64,000 nucleotides of DNA from Deltaproteobacteria bacterium (GTDB taxonomy: Bacteria > Desulfobacterota > GWC2-55-46): contig JACRCL010000017.1 in assembly GCA_016219015.1 (NCBI GenBank), positions 1 through 64,000 of the forward strand, read 5' to 3'. Positions 42,000 to 49,760 of this stretch are shown piece after piece (the first letter of the stretch is position 1; the number at the start of each line of letters is the position of its first letter). A model generated the notes under the pieces. The model was not told where the DNA came from and searched no databases. It saw nothing but the letters and a program-made list of their open reading frames with translations. The translations under genes and the position numbers were made by a program.

Positions 42000-44660
42000 C
42001 TACTGGAGCCTCAGCCCTGTCTCGATGACGGTATTCTGCGGCCCGTATACGACGCTCAAGTGCCCGCCCCCGTCAACCGAAAGGGTTATATCCGTGTCCC
42101 CGTCGAGCGGCTCCCTGTAAGGCAGCGTTACCGTCTTCAGGCCCGTAAGGTTCAGGTCGTTGAACTGCCTCAACTCCTGCTTCAGGGACTCGACCCCGCC
42201 CTCTATCACCCACTTGCGCGTAATAAGGCTTTCGGGGACCTCGAAGAGCTCCACGTATATCTCGCTCTGGAAGCCGAGCTTCTTCGCGGGCCTGACCCTG
42301 AAGGTCTTCTCCACAGGCAGGGCCTCGCCCTTCTCAAGCACTATGGAGAACGAGTGGGTGGCGTCCTTGTCGGTCGCGGAATACCTTATCGCGTAAGCCA
42401 TCCCCAAGTGCCTGTCGGTTATCTCCCTTGTGCCGTAGAGAGCGGCCCCCTGCCCCACGGCCGTAAGCGGGCTGTGGTCGTAGATGAGGTTCTCCCTCCT
42501 CAGGTTCGGGAATATGTGGCCTATCTTCTCCTTGAAGGAGGGTATCTGCGAGGAGCCCCCGGTAAGGAGCACCGCCTCTATCTTGTCCTTCCTGAGCCCG
42601 ACCTTCTCGGCCCTCTTCAGGACATAGGAAAGGGTCCTGTCGACGTTTTTGTAGAAGTCGTGCCTGTCGAGTATCTCCTCGAACTCCGCCCTCGTCACCT
42701 TCGCCACCTCCCTGCCCTCCCAGACGAAGGCGGCCTCGTTTTTTCTGGAAAGCTCTATCTTTATCTCCTCCGCCCTGCTCGTGAGCCTGTATGGCACCTT
42801 TTCCGGAGACATGCCGGCCTTTTTCGCGCACTCTACGGCCAGCCAGAGGTCTATGTCCTTTCCGCCGAGGACCAGCGCCCTCTCGGGCTTGGCCACTATG
42901 TGCACCTCGTTCACGTTGAGGCGCACTATCATGGTATTCAGAGTGCTGCCGCCGAAGTCTATTATGAGGACGACCTTGTCCCTCTCCTCCACCACCTGGT
43001 AGCCTACCGCGGCCGCCAGGGGCTCCTCTATGAACTCGACCTTCGCCCCCTTCGCGTTCCTCTCCACTATCTCACGGAGCGTGTTCTTGTAGTCTGTGTA
43101 GCCTACCGGCACGGTAAGGTAGATGACGTCCGAGGGGTTCCTGGGCAATATCGAGAACCAGCCCGAGCTCGCGGTGGCCTTCTTCAGGTGCTGGTACAGG
43201 ATGCGGAAAAACCTGTCCATGTGCTCCTTCGCCTTCGGGTTGCCGTCCAGGAGCATCTGCTTCATGTTCGTTATCGGGAAGTCCTCGTTCACCTCGGCGC
43301 CTATGGAATTGGTCTCCGCGCTCAGCACCGTCGGTATTATGAGGGCTCCGTCGTACCTTTTCGCGGCGGGCAGCTGGATGAACTCCGGCTGGGAGCCGCC
43401 CTTCTTCCTCATTATGACGGTGTTCGTGGCGCCCAGGTCTATGGAGACGCAGTCGATGCTGGCGGGCTCTTTCCTGTGCACGACGTGAAAGCCCCCGGAG
43501 GCGGGGTTGTGCTCTTTCACGAACACCGGCCTTTCGATCTCCCTCCCGTGGTAGGTGGTGGCCAGGCCCTCGAGGCGGTCGACGACCTTCTTTACGGCGT
43601 CCCTCAGCGCCTTCGGCTGCACCCATACGTGGGTGTACGGCCTCAGGGTCTCTATGAAGCGAGTGTCGTTCAGCCTCGGGGCGAGCTTTTCAAGCTCGTT
43701 CGAGATTATCTGCGCGTATTTCTCCCTCGAGAACCTATTCTTCTTCGACTCCTTTATGCCGAGCTCCTCGGCCGAAAGGATGTAGTCCACGACGTCGAAG
43801 ACCTCGATATCCCCCATCCACTTCCTTACGGTGAAAAACGAGAGCGACTGCTCTATGACGTCCTGCAGGAGGGGGAAGAAGTCTAACTCCTTGGGGATCT
43901 CCTGCACCAGCTCAATAAGGGCGTGCTGCCTCGCGAACGGGTCGTTTATCTCAATCGTCGCCTTGTACGTCCCGGTTATGACCTCCCGGTAGAGGTCCGC
44001 GAACTCCCCGCCCTTCGGCAGGTCCTTCGCTATGTACATGAGGGCGTACTTCCTGTAGAAGGGCTCTTCGATGAGCGGCACGGCCTTGATGGCGCAGCCT
44101 ATGGCCTCCCTGTAAGCCGCGGCAAATACCCCCTCCTTCGGCATCTCCCTGGCTATGCCGAGGAGCGTGTAGCGCTTGAAGAACGACACGTCGCTCGTCT
44201 TGGGCAGCTCGCTCGCTATCTGTCCGAGCGGGACCTCCCTGCGCCTGGGCTCGTCCGGGAGGTTCATGGCGAGCCTCCAGGCCCGAAGACGAGTGGGGAT
44301 GAACTTATCGGCCTTCGGTATATCATTGGCGAGCCGCAGCAGCTCCGTAGTCCTCTGGTAGGCCTCGGTAAGCCCGTCGGCCGCGTCTACCGCGTCCTCT
44401 ATGGCCTTCGAGTAGAGAGGGAGGAAAGGCTCGGTATGGGGGATCTCCTTTACGAAGTCGAGGGTGGCGTGCCTGTTGTCCTCGGGGTCAGTTACCCTGT
44501 TAAGGAGCTCGTAGCCGAGCTTGAACAGCTCGAGGAATTCGGGGGACTTTGGGATGAGCCGGGCTGTGTCTATGAGAAGGCCCCTCGCCGAATGGCCGAC
44601 GCCGGCCTCTTTTATCGAATTAAGCGTCTTTTTAAGGCTGTCGAAGTCGATCGTCTTCAA
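42000..44660 (-). CDS. HEAT-like repeat protein fused to an Hsp70-type ATPase
   Basis: An 886-residue protein with an unusual layout. Residues about 30-300 hold helical repeats with a recurring (I/L/M)PK...F..LY..AI pattern; the PK/PH marks fall at 36, 73, 114, 152, 173, 214 and 255, mostly about 40 apart. From residue 400 there is an Hsp70/actin-fold ATPase: phosphate-1 SIDLGATNTVIM (406-417), connect motif FIEEPLAAAVGY (543-554), phosphate-2 IIDFGGSTLN (566-575) and adenosine motif LLTGGSSQIPSF (698-709). About 130 beta-rich residues follow, shorter than a DnaK substrate domain and with no EEVD-like tail. It overlaps the radical-SAM gene by 4 bp. Probably a chaperone or ATP-driven assembly factor with its own docking repeats; not a DnaK substitute. 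Confidence 0.88.
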   Translation of the reverse strand: MKTIDFDSLKKTLNSIKEAGVGHSARGLLIDTARLIPKSPEFLELFKLGYELLNRVTDPEDNRHATLDFVKEIPHTEPFLPLYSKAIEDAVDAADGLTEAYQRTTELLRLANDIPKADKFIPTRLRAWRLAMNLPDEPRRREVPLGQIASELPKTSDVSFFKRYTLLGIAREMPKEGVFAAAYREAIGCAIKAVPLIEEPFYRKYALMYIAKDLPKGGEFADLYREVITGTYKATIEINDPFARQHALIELVQEIPKELDFFPLLQDVIEQSLSFFTVRKWMGDIEVFDVVDYILSAEELGIKESKKNRFSREKYAQIISNELEKLAPRLNDTRFIETLRPYTHVWVQPKALRDAVKKVVDRLEGLATTYHGREIERPVFVKEHNPASGGFHVVHRKEPASIDCVSIDLGATNTVIMRKKGGSQPEFIQLPAAKRYDGALIIPTVLSAETNSIGAEVNEDFPITNMKQMLLDGNPKAKEHMDRFFRILYQHLKKATASSGWFSILPRNPSDVIYLTVPVGYTDYKNTLREIVERNAKGAKVEFIEEPLAAAVGYQVVEERDKVVLIIDFGGSTLNTMIVRLNVNEVHIVAKPERALVLGGKDIDLWLAVECAKKAGMSPEKVPYRLTSRAEEIKIELSRKNEAAFVWEGREVAKVTRAEFEEILDRHDFYKNVDRTLSYVLKRAEKVGLRKDKIEAVLLTGGSSQIPSFKEKIGHIFPNLRRENLIYDHSPLTAVGQGAALYGTREITDRHLGMAYAIRYSATDKDATHSFSIVLEKGEALPVEKTFRVRPAKKLGFQSEIYVELFEVPESLITRKWVIEGGVESLKQELRQFNDLNLTGLKTVTLPYREPLDGDTDITLSVDGGGHLSVVYGPQNTVIETGLRLQ

Positions 44661-45223
44661 TGGCCTGCCCCGAAGATGACCCTGCTGAAACCGGTCTCGG
44701 TCACGGCCCCGTCCCTGCCGATTATCACCTCGACCTTGCCGGGCATGAGGAAGTCGCTTTCGTTATAGCGGTCAGTGAGGAATATGAGTCGCTGGTTCTC
44801 CGAGCCCCTGGCAAGGAGCGTCTTTTCTTTCCTCTCCTCGATGTAAGGCCCGTCGATTAGAACGTCGATATATTCGAGGATTGAGGCGGCAAGCCTGTCA
44901 GACTTAAGCTCCTTGAGCGTAAAGCCGGTATACACGACCGTTGAAAGCCCGAGCCCCTTTGCCTGCTTCAGGAGCAGAAGGAGGCCGTCTTTCTGCATGA
45001 AAGGCTCCCCGCCGCTCACCGTTATGCCTTCGACCCCCCCGGCCCTTTTTTCAAGGACCTCCCAGGGCGTATGGAGCTTTCTTGCCTCGAATGTGTGCGT
45101 GTCCGGGTTAAAGCACCCTTCGCAGTCCCGCGCGCAGCCCTGAAAGAAGACGACCTCCCGGAGGCCGGGGCCGTTCACCCTCGAATAAGGCAGTATTGCG
45201 TGGATATTGATGAGTTCACCCAT
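44657..45223 (-). CDS. Radical-SAM activase-like protein (NrdG/PflA-type)
   Basis: A compact 188-residue radical SAM protein with the 4Fe-4S motif CARDCEGC (C-x3-C-x2-C, residues 30-37), the SAM-binding GGEPF and a short TIM-barrel half. The N-terminus (INIHAILPYSRVNGPGLREVVFFQGC) resembles the anaerobic ribonucleotide reductase activase NrdG and pyruvate formate-lyase activases. No glycyl-radical enzyme is encoded near it. Its stop overlaps the start of the HEAT-Hsp70 gene (ATGA), so the two are coupled and probably work together, for example to modify or activate a protein presented by the chaperone. The target is unknown. Confidence 0.85.
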   Translation of the reverse strand: MGELINIHAILPYSRVNGPGLREVVFFQGCARDCEGCFNPDTHTFEARKLHTPWEVLEKRAGGVEGITVSGGEPFMQKDGLLLLLKQAKGLGLSTVVYTGFTLKELKSDRLAASILEYIDVLIDGPYIEERKEKTLLARGSENQRLIFLTDRYNESDFLMPGKVEVIIGRDGAVTETGFSRVIFGAGH

Positions 45224-45295
45224 GATGGCGACCCGTTTAGTCGATTATTTGTTTTTATGGAATACCCCGGAAGGGGATCGGGAATTATTCTCTTT

Positions 45296-45441
45296 AAGGC
45301 TACCTCTAAAAATTGTTCTTTTTCCTGACCTCTGCGTCAGGACGAAAATAAAAATACTCACATATTCACATATATGCTGCGCTTTTTATTTCCGCCCTTC
45401 CTTGACTTCAGAAAAAATTCCTAATTTTTAGAGGCAGCCTT
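45296..45441. repeat. Family-1 palindromic element, copy E (inverted orientation)
   Basis: About 146 bp, ends AAGGCTACCTCTAAAAATT and AATTTTTAGAGGCAGCCTT. It lies between the DUF2997-like gene and the radical-SAM gene, splitting the cluster without breaking a gene. Confidence 0.9.
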
Positions 45442-45466
45442 GGCCGGAAAACCCTTGAAGCCCCGG

Positions 45467-45646
45467 TCACTCGGCCTCTATCTTTATCTTTATTTCCCTG
45501 TCGAGCTCGTCTTTCTCCACGAAGCTCTCCTGCTTGCCGAGGAGCTTCGTCAGGTGCTCGGCGACTTCCTTGCAGTCCGTGTAGATGCTCGAGTCTATCT
45601 CCACTTTTCCGTCAGGGGTTATTTTTATCCTTATCTGTCTGTCCAT
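45467..45646 (-). CDS. DUF2997-like small protein (59 aa)
   Basis: Short gene with ATG at 45646 and TGA at 45467-45469. The product begins MDRQIRIKITPDGKVEIDSS, with a lone Cys in IYTDCKEVAEHLTKLLGKQE and an acidic/basic end EIKIKIEAE. The I-x-P-D-G-x-V-E start followed by a Cys-containing helix is the DUF2997 pattern; in other bacteria that family neighbours DUF1257 (Ycf35) and Ycf46 ATPases, as here. Function unknown. The ribosome-binding site is AAAAGGTG about 6 nt before the ATG. The gene is easily missed because of its size. Confidence 0.75.
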   Translation of the reverse strand: MDRQIRIKITPDGKVEIDSSIYTDCKEVAEHLTKLLGKQESFVEKDELDREIKIKIEAE

Positions 45647-45661
45647 TCATTCACCTTTTGG

Positions 45662-45775
45662 CAGGCTGCTGAAAAAGTCCATCTGCTTCGTTGTCTTCGT
45701 CTTGTCACAACGTAAGGAGTACGTCTCATTCCTCGCTCCTCGACGCCTCGCATCTGGAGCTTTTTGAGCAGCCTG
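45662..45775. repeat. Family-2 palindromic element, locus e (canonical)
   Basis: CAGGCTGCTGAAAAAGTCCA at the left and CTGGAGCTTTTTGAGCAGCC at the right, about 114 bp, between the DUF1257 and DUF2997-like genes. Confidence 0.9.
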
Positions 45776-45818
45776 AATAATTCAGAGTTTCTGCAGGTGC
45801 AGAAAAAATACGCCAGGC

Positions 45819-46157
45819 CTATCCTTTAAGGAGTATCTGTATCTCCCCGGCCGTCTCGTTCTCCTTGGCTATCTCGAAGTCCAGCGGCAGGTTGTCCTTT
45901 ATCGATTCGTATGCGTATATCTGCTTCAGCCTGTTCGAGAACGTGTTGACGACTCTGTTGTCGCCGCCCATCTGGTAGTTGCCGGATTTTTCCTTGGAGA
46001 GGTTTATTATGTCGCCGTCCCTGTCCACCTCGATAGTCTCTTTCTTCTCGTTCTTTATGAAGTTCTTTATCTCGCCCCTCCTTTTAAGCTCCTCGAGGGC
46101 GCAGATTATGTACTTCTTGTTATTGAGCTCTGTCTTGATGACGGTATAGAAAGACAT
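45819..46157 (-). CDS. DUF1257 (Ycf35) family protein
   Basis: A 112-residue protein. The N-terminus SFYTVIKTELNNKKYIICAL parallels Ycf35 SHFSxIKT, and the C-terminal NRLKQIYAYESI followed by FEIAKENETAGEIQILL parallels the Ycf35 ending. Ycf35 is encoded in algal plastids and cyanobacteria, with scattered homologues elsewhere; its biochemical role is not known. It starts 13 bp after the Ycf46-M41 gene on the same strand, so they are certainly cotranscribed. Presence with a Ycf46 ATPase reproduces a plastid/cyanobacterial gene pair in a non-photosynthetic context. Confidence 0.85.
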   Translation of the reverse strand: MSFYTVIKTELNNKKYIICALEELKRRGEIKNFIKNEKKETIEVDRDGDIINLSKEKSGNYQMGGDNRVVNTFSNRLKQIYAYESIKDNLPLDFEIAKENETAGEIQILLKG

Positions 46158-46170
46158 GCGCGGTCCCTCC

Positions 46171-48306
46171 TCAGTTAAGGGGGGTCTCCCTGAAGAACCT
46201 GTTAAGGGCGTCCCCGTTCATCAGCACTTCCTTAAGGAGCCTCTCGGCGAGCGCGAGGAGGGCTTCCTTGTTCCTCCCTATCACCTCTGCCGTGGCCTCC
46301 TTGGCGGAGTCGAGTATCTTCTGGATGTCGTCAAGGACATCCCCCCCGGATGTGAGGGCGTAGTCCTGCAGGACGATGAGGCTTTTGTTCCTCATTATCT
46401 CGCCGAACCCGTACTCCACGACCATCTTCCTCGCTATCCCCGTTGCCTGTATGAGGTCGTGGGACGCGCCTACGGTCTTGGAGTCGTTCCCGATCATCTC
46501 GTCCTCGGCGACCATGCCGCCGAGTATGACCCCTATCTCCTTTTCGAGGTCCCTCTTCGTGAAGGTCGTCCTTATCGCCTCGTCTATCGGTATGAAGGCG
46601 CTGAAGTTCTTGTAGTTGTCGACGCTTACGAAGGCCGGGGTCTTGTTGAAGTGGAGCTTCATCATGACGGCGTGGCCCGCCTCGTGTATGGCGATATTCC
46701 TCTTCTCCGTGTCGGTAAGGGACTCCGCCCTCTGGAGGAAGAGCGAGCGGGAAGCCGGGCGCGCCCTCTGGTGGCTCCAGGTCCGTAGCTCCTCTATCTC
46801 CTCCTTCTTCAATACCGACAGCGGCGTAATGTGCCTTATCGAGGAAAGGAGCGTTTCCTGCGTGACGTCAAGGGCAAGGAGGCCCTCTATCATGTCCTCG
46901 ACCTCTTTCGTGCTCTCGCCGCCGTGGACGGTATTGAAGGTCGTTACAACGGCGTCCTTGACGGCCTGCTCTATCTCGGCCCCGGTGAACCCCTGGCTGT
47001 TCTGCGCCAGCTCCCTCATGTTCAACCTGCTCAGGTTCTGCACCCTTCTTTCGAGGTGTATCCTGAATATCTCCTCCCTCTCCTCCTGGCTGGGGAGATC
47101 CACGAAGAAGACCTCGTCGTACCTGCCTTTCCTCCATAGCTCCGGAGGGAGGTTCTTGGGCTCGTTGGCGGTGGAGATGACGAAGACCGGGTTCTCCTTT
47201 TCCTGCAGCCACGTGATGAACGTGCCGAAGACCCTCATCTGCGTGCCCGAGTCCCCCTGGTAGCCCGATATGCCGCCGAAGGCCTTGTCGATCTCGTCTA
47301 TCCAGAGTATGCAGGGGCTTACGGCCTCGGAGAGCTGTATGCACCTCCTGATGTTCTTTTCGGACTCTCCGACCGTGGAGCCGAAGAGCCTGCCGACGTC
47401 GAGCCGAAGCAGGGGCAGGTTCCATATCCCGGCAAGCGCCTTGCAGCAGAGGCTTTTCCCGGAGCCCGGCACGCCAATGAGCAAAAGCCCCTTCGGGACG
47501 TCGAGCCCGAGGGTCTCAATTTTGTCGCGGCTCAGGCGGAATACGTGCTCCCTCTCGACGAACCATTTCTTTATCTCGCTCAGGCCCCCGATGTTCTCTA
47601 TCGTCTCCCTGTGGGGGTAGTAGTCGAGTATCTTCTGCTTTTTTATTACCTGCTGCTTTTCGTCCTGGATGTAGGATATGCAGTCCTCGTTAAGGAAGCC
47701 GTTATTGAGGCTTATCGCCTTCCTTATGACCCTTTTTATGTTGTCCATGGAAAGCCCCTGCAGGGACTTGTACAGGATCGAACGCGTGGAGGCGTGCCAC
47801 TTCTCGGGGATGAGGTGGCCGTAGGTCTGTGAGACCATCTCGGCTATCTCGTCGTAGTCAGGCAAGGAGAGCTCAAGGACCACGATATCTTCTTCAAGCT
47901 CCGGAGGTATTTCGCTAAGCGTGGGGGAGAGTATGCAGATGGTGTTTATGGTGTGGCGCTCTTCTATTATCGCCGGGAGGTCCCTGAACCTGCGCAGGAA
48001 CTCATGGGAATTGAAGTACCCGGCTATGTCCTTCAGGAGGAAGATGTTGTTGGTGTTCTCGCCCTTGGATATCTTCTCATCTATCGTGGCGAGTATCTTC
48101 TCCTTGCCCATCGGCTCCCGTTTCTTCTTCTCCCCGCCGTACAGGCCGCGCGAGACCGACCAGGACCAGAAGTTGAACTTCATGGACTCGCTTAAACTCT
48201 CTACGATCCTCTCGACCCTCCGCTCCTCGAAAGACACCAGCCAGAGAATGGGGTAACGGGCCTCGACATGGATCTTTATTTCATTTTCGAAGTCACGGGT
48301 ATTCAT
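46171..48306 (-). CDS. Ycf46-type AAA+ ATPase fused to an M41 (FtsH-like) metalloprotease domain
   Basis: A 711-residue soluble protein. Residues about 1-215 match the Ycf46 N-terminal region (IKIHVEARYPILWLVSFEER). The AAA+ module follows: Walker A GVPGSGKS (278-285), Walker B ILWIDEID (333-340), sensor ISTANEP (377-383), arginine-finger region ELWRKGRYDEVFFVDLP (389-405), and a lid with GFTGAEIEQAVKDA. The C-terminal 190 residues are an M41 peptidase: zinc motif HEAGH (541-545), LGGMVAEDEMIG, and GASHDLIQATGIARKMV with the third ligand Asp617. Ycf46 proteins normally end after the AAA domain; FtsH normally carries transmembrane helices, absent here. It would unfold and degrade soluble substrates. 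First gene of the cluster, with a promoter at 48386-48413. Confidence 0.9.
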   Translation of the reverse strand: MNTRDFENEIKIHVEARYPILWLVSFEERRVERIVESLSESMKFNFWSWSVSRGLYGGEKKKREPMGKEKILATIDEKISKGENTNNIFLLKDIAGYFNSHEFLRRFRDLPAIIEERHTINTICILSPTLSEIPPELEEDIVVLELSLPDYDEIAEMVSQTYGHLIPEKWHASTRSILYKSLQGLSMDNIKRVIRKAISLNNGFLNEDCISYIQDEKQQVIKKQKILDYYPHRETIENIGGLSEIKKWFVEREHVFRLSRDKIETLGLDVPKGLLLIGVPGSGKSLCCKALAGIWNLPLLRLDVGRLFGSTVGESEKNIRRCIQLSEAVSPCILWIDEIDKAFGGISGYQGDSGTQMRVFGTFITWLQEKENPVFVISTANEPKNLPPELWRKGRYDEVFFVDLPSQEEREEIFRIHLERRVQNLSRLNMRELAQNSQGFTGAEIEQAVKDAVVTTFNTVHGGESTKEVEDMIEGLLALDVTQETLLSSIRHITPLSVLKKEEIEELRTWSHQRARPASRSLFLQRAESLTDTEKRNIAIHEAGHAVMMKLHFNKTPAFVSVDNYKNFSAFIPIDEAIRTTFTKRDLEKEIGVILGGMVAEDEMIGNDSKTVGASHDLIQATGIARKMVVEYGFGEIMRNKSLIVLQDYALTSGGDVLDDIQKILDSAKEATAEVIGRNKEALLALAERLLKEVLMNGDALNRFFRETPLN

Positions 48307-48318
48307 TGAACACCTTTT

Positions 48319-48365
48319 AGGCTACCTCTAAAAATTGTTCTTTTTCCTGATTTTTAGAGGCATCC
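48319..48365. repeat. Family-1 palindromic element, copy F (internally deleted)
   Basis: Only 47 bp: GGCTACCTCTAAAAATTGTT joined through TTTTTCCTGA to TTTTTAGAGGCATCC. The centre has been lost, leaving both ends. It lies in the 5' leader of the Ycf46-M41 gene, 12 bp before the ATG, so its hairpin would be present in the mRNA beside the ribosome-binding site. Confidence 0.85.
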
Positions 48366-48385
48366 TTTATTTTATATTTATAAAT

Positions 48386-48413
48386 ATCATATCATAAGAA
48401 CGAACATCTTCAA
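48386..48413 (-). promoter_or_regulatory. Putative promoter of the Ycf46-M41 cluster
   Basis: On the minus strand TTGAAG (complement of 48408-48413), 16-bp spacer, TATGAT (complement of 48386-48391), followed by an A/T-rich stretch. It is about 80 bp before the start codon, on the far side of the deleted repeat. Confidence 0.5.
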
Positions 48414-48530
48414 ACCTAAAAACCTTCGGCAGACTGCGCCCTTGAAGCAAGATTCCTTTAAAAATCCGCACCTTCCGGATTAAATCGGCGGGGGTAGGCG
48501 GATTTTAGCACAATTTCCCCAAAGTAAAAG

Positions 48531-48558
48531 AAAAAAAAGAGGCTACTGAAGTAGCCTC
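48531..48558 (-). terminator. Rho-independent terminator after the DUF1328 gene
   Basis: On the minus strand GAGGCTACT and AGTAGCCTC form a perfect 9-bp stem followed by TTTTTTTT. Confidence 0.92.
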
Positions 48559-48635
48559 CCTTACTGGAAGCTTTTTTTAAGGCCCCAAAGCCTTTCAGCC
48601 CCTTTTACACGGGTTTCATGGCAATTCCGGCAGGG

Positions 48636-48803
48636 CTATACAGTGGGCCTCCCTCGCCCGACCACGAGGGATACTATGAAGAGGATCACGAATATGACGA
48701 AAAGGAGCTTGGCTATCCAGGCAGCGGTCCCGGCGATGCCCGCAAAGCCCAGGACGGCCGCGATTATCGCTATTATCAAAAATGTTACTGCCCAGGAAAG
48801 CAT
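48636..48803 (-). CDS. DUF1328 (YtjA-family) small membrane protein (55 aa)
   Basis: A very short gene with ATG at 48803 and TAG at 48636-48638. The product begins [20 protein letters not shown] and continues [19 protein letters not shown], ending with GRGRPTV: two hydrophobic helices separated by GxAGIAG, the DUF1328 pattern. Members are envelope proteins of unknown role, often stress-induced. A GAGGTGAC ribosome-binding site, a strong sigma-70 promoter with a leader of about 70 nt, and a perfect terminator frame the gene, so it is a compact, probably well expressed transcription unit. Confidence 0.9.
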   Translation of the reverse strand: MLSWAVTFLIIAIIAAVLGFAGIAGTAAWIAKLLFVIFVILFIVSLVVGRGRPTV

Positions 48804-48881
48804 ACTGTCACCTCATTTTTGAGATCCCGGGGACCCGGAGTTGTTTTTTTATCGTAAGTACCTTGTTTTTCCTCTATTTTT

Positions 48882-48909
48882 AGTATACAGCCGCTTTCAT
48901 GGGTGTCAA
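48882..48909 (-). promoter_or_regulatory. Promoter of the DUF1328 gene
   Basis: On the minus strand TTGACA (complement of 48904-48909), 16-bp spacer, TATACT (complement of 48882-48887). It is divergent from, and about 20 bp away from, the dedA promoter. Confidence 0.8.
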
Positions 48910-48930
48910 TTAGCCGCCTCTCCCTTGTCA

Positions 48931-48959
48931 TTGACTCAGGCGGGGAGATATCTTATATT
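48931..48959 (+). promoter_or_regulatory. Promoter of the dedA-family gene
   Basis: TTGACT (48931-48936), 17-bp spacer, TATATT (48954-48959), 38 bp before the ATG at 48998. Confidence 0.7.
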
Positions 48960-48997
48960 GTTTATTCGGACTTGATGCTTAAAGGGACAATGACAAT

Positions 48998-49636
48998 ATG
49001 GAGTACATAAAGGAATTCATCCAGATATTCATGCACCTGGACGCGCACCTGAACGTCATCATCAACGACTTCGGCGTCTGGACATACCTCATACTCTTTC
49101 TCATCATCTTCTGCGAAACGGGCCTTGTCGTAACGCCGCTCCTTCCGGGGGACTCGCTCCTTTTCGCCGCCGGGAACTTCGCGGCCATGGGCTCGCTCAG
49201 GGCCGAATACCTCTTCATATCGCTCGCGATAGCCGCCGTCCTGGGTGATACGGTCAACTACGGGGTCGGGCGCTTCATGGGGCCTAAGGTCTTCCACAGG
49301 AAAGACAGCCGCATATTCAAGAAGGAGTACCTCGACAAGACCCACGGCTTCTACGAGAGATACGGCGGCAAGACCATAATCCTTGCGCGGTTCGTGCCGA
49401 TAGTGCGCACCTTCGCGCCGTTCGTGGCCGGCATCGGGGCCATGAGCTACGGGAGGTTCGTCGCCTATAATATTGTGGGAGGGGTGTCGTGGATAGGGCT
49501 TTTCGTGTTCGGGGGGTACTTCTTCGGCAACCTGGCTTTAGTCAAGAACAACTTCACGGCCGTGATATTGGCCATCATCGTAATCTCCGTCCTCCCCGGC
49601 CTCATAGAGGTGGCAAGGCACAGGAGAAGGGCGTAA
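48998..49636 (+). CDS. DedA-family membrane protein
   Basis: A 212-residue protein with about five hydrophobic segments and DedA motifs: ETGLVVTPLLPGDSLLFAAG, NYGVGRFMGPK, and RYGGKTIILARFVPIVRTFAPFVAG, which holds the conserved Arg residues of the proton-coupled site. DedA proteins flip or transport undecaprenyl phosphate or phospholipids and support envelope proton homeostasis. Monocistronic; a family-2 repeat begins directly after the stop codon. Confidence 0.92.
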   Translation: MEYIKEFIQIFMHLDAHLNVIINDFGVWTYLILFLIIFCETGLVVTPLLPGDSLLFAAGNFAAMGSLRAEYLFISLAIAAVLGDTVNYGVGRFMGPKVFHRKDSRIFKKEYLDKTHGFYERYGGKTIILARFVPIVRTFAPFVAGIGAMSYGRFVAYNIVGGVSWIGLFVFGGYFFGNLALVKNNFTAVILAIIVISVLPGLIEVARHRRRA

Positions 49637-49637
49637 G

Positions 49638-49760
49638 CAGGCTGCTGAAAAAGTCCATCTGCTTTGTTGTCATCAAAGCTCGTCACTGCGACGTACGAAA
49701 AGAGTACGTCTCATTCCTCGCTTCTCGACGCCTCGCATCTGGAGCTTTTTGAGCAGCCTG
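49638..49760. repeat. Family-2 palindromic element, locus f
   Basis: CAGGCTGCTGAAAAAGTCCA to GGAGCTTTTTGAGCAGCCTG, about 123 bp, beginning 2 bp after the dedA stop codon. Confidence 0.9.

Noticed and set aside
42060-43886. Long open frame (608 codons) on the plus strand opposite the HEAT-Hsp70 gene
   Set aside because: It is a mirror of a GC-rich coding strand: Arg, Val, Leu-rich low-complexity protein with no family motif, while the minus strand encodes clear Hsp70 motifs.
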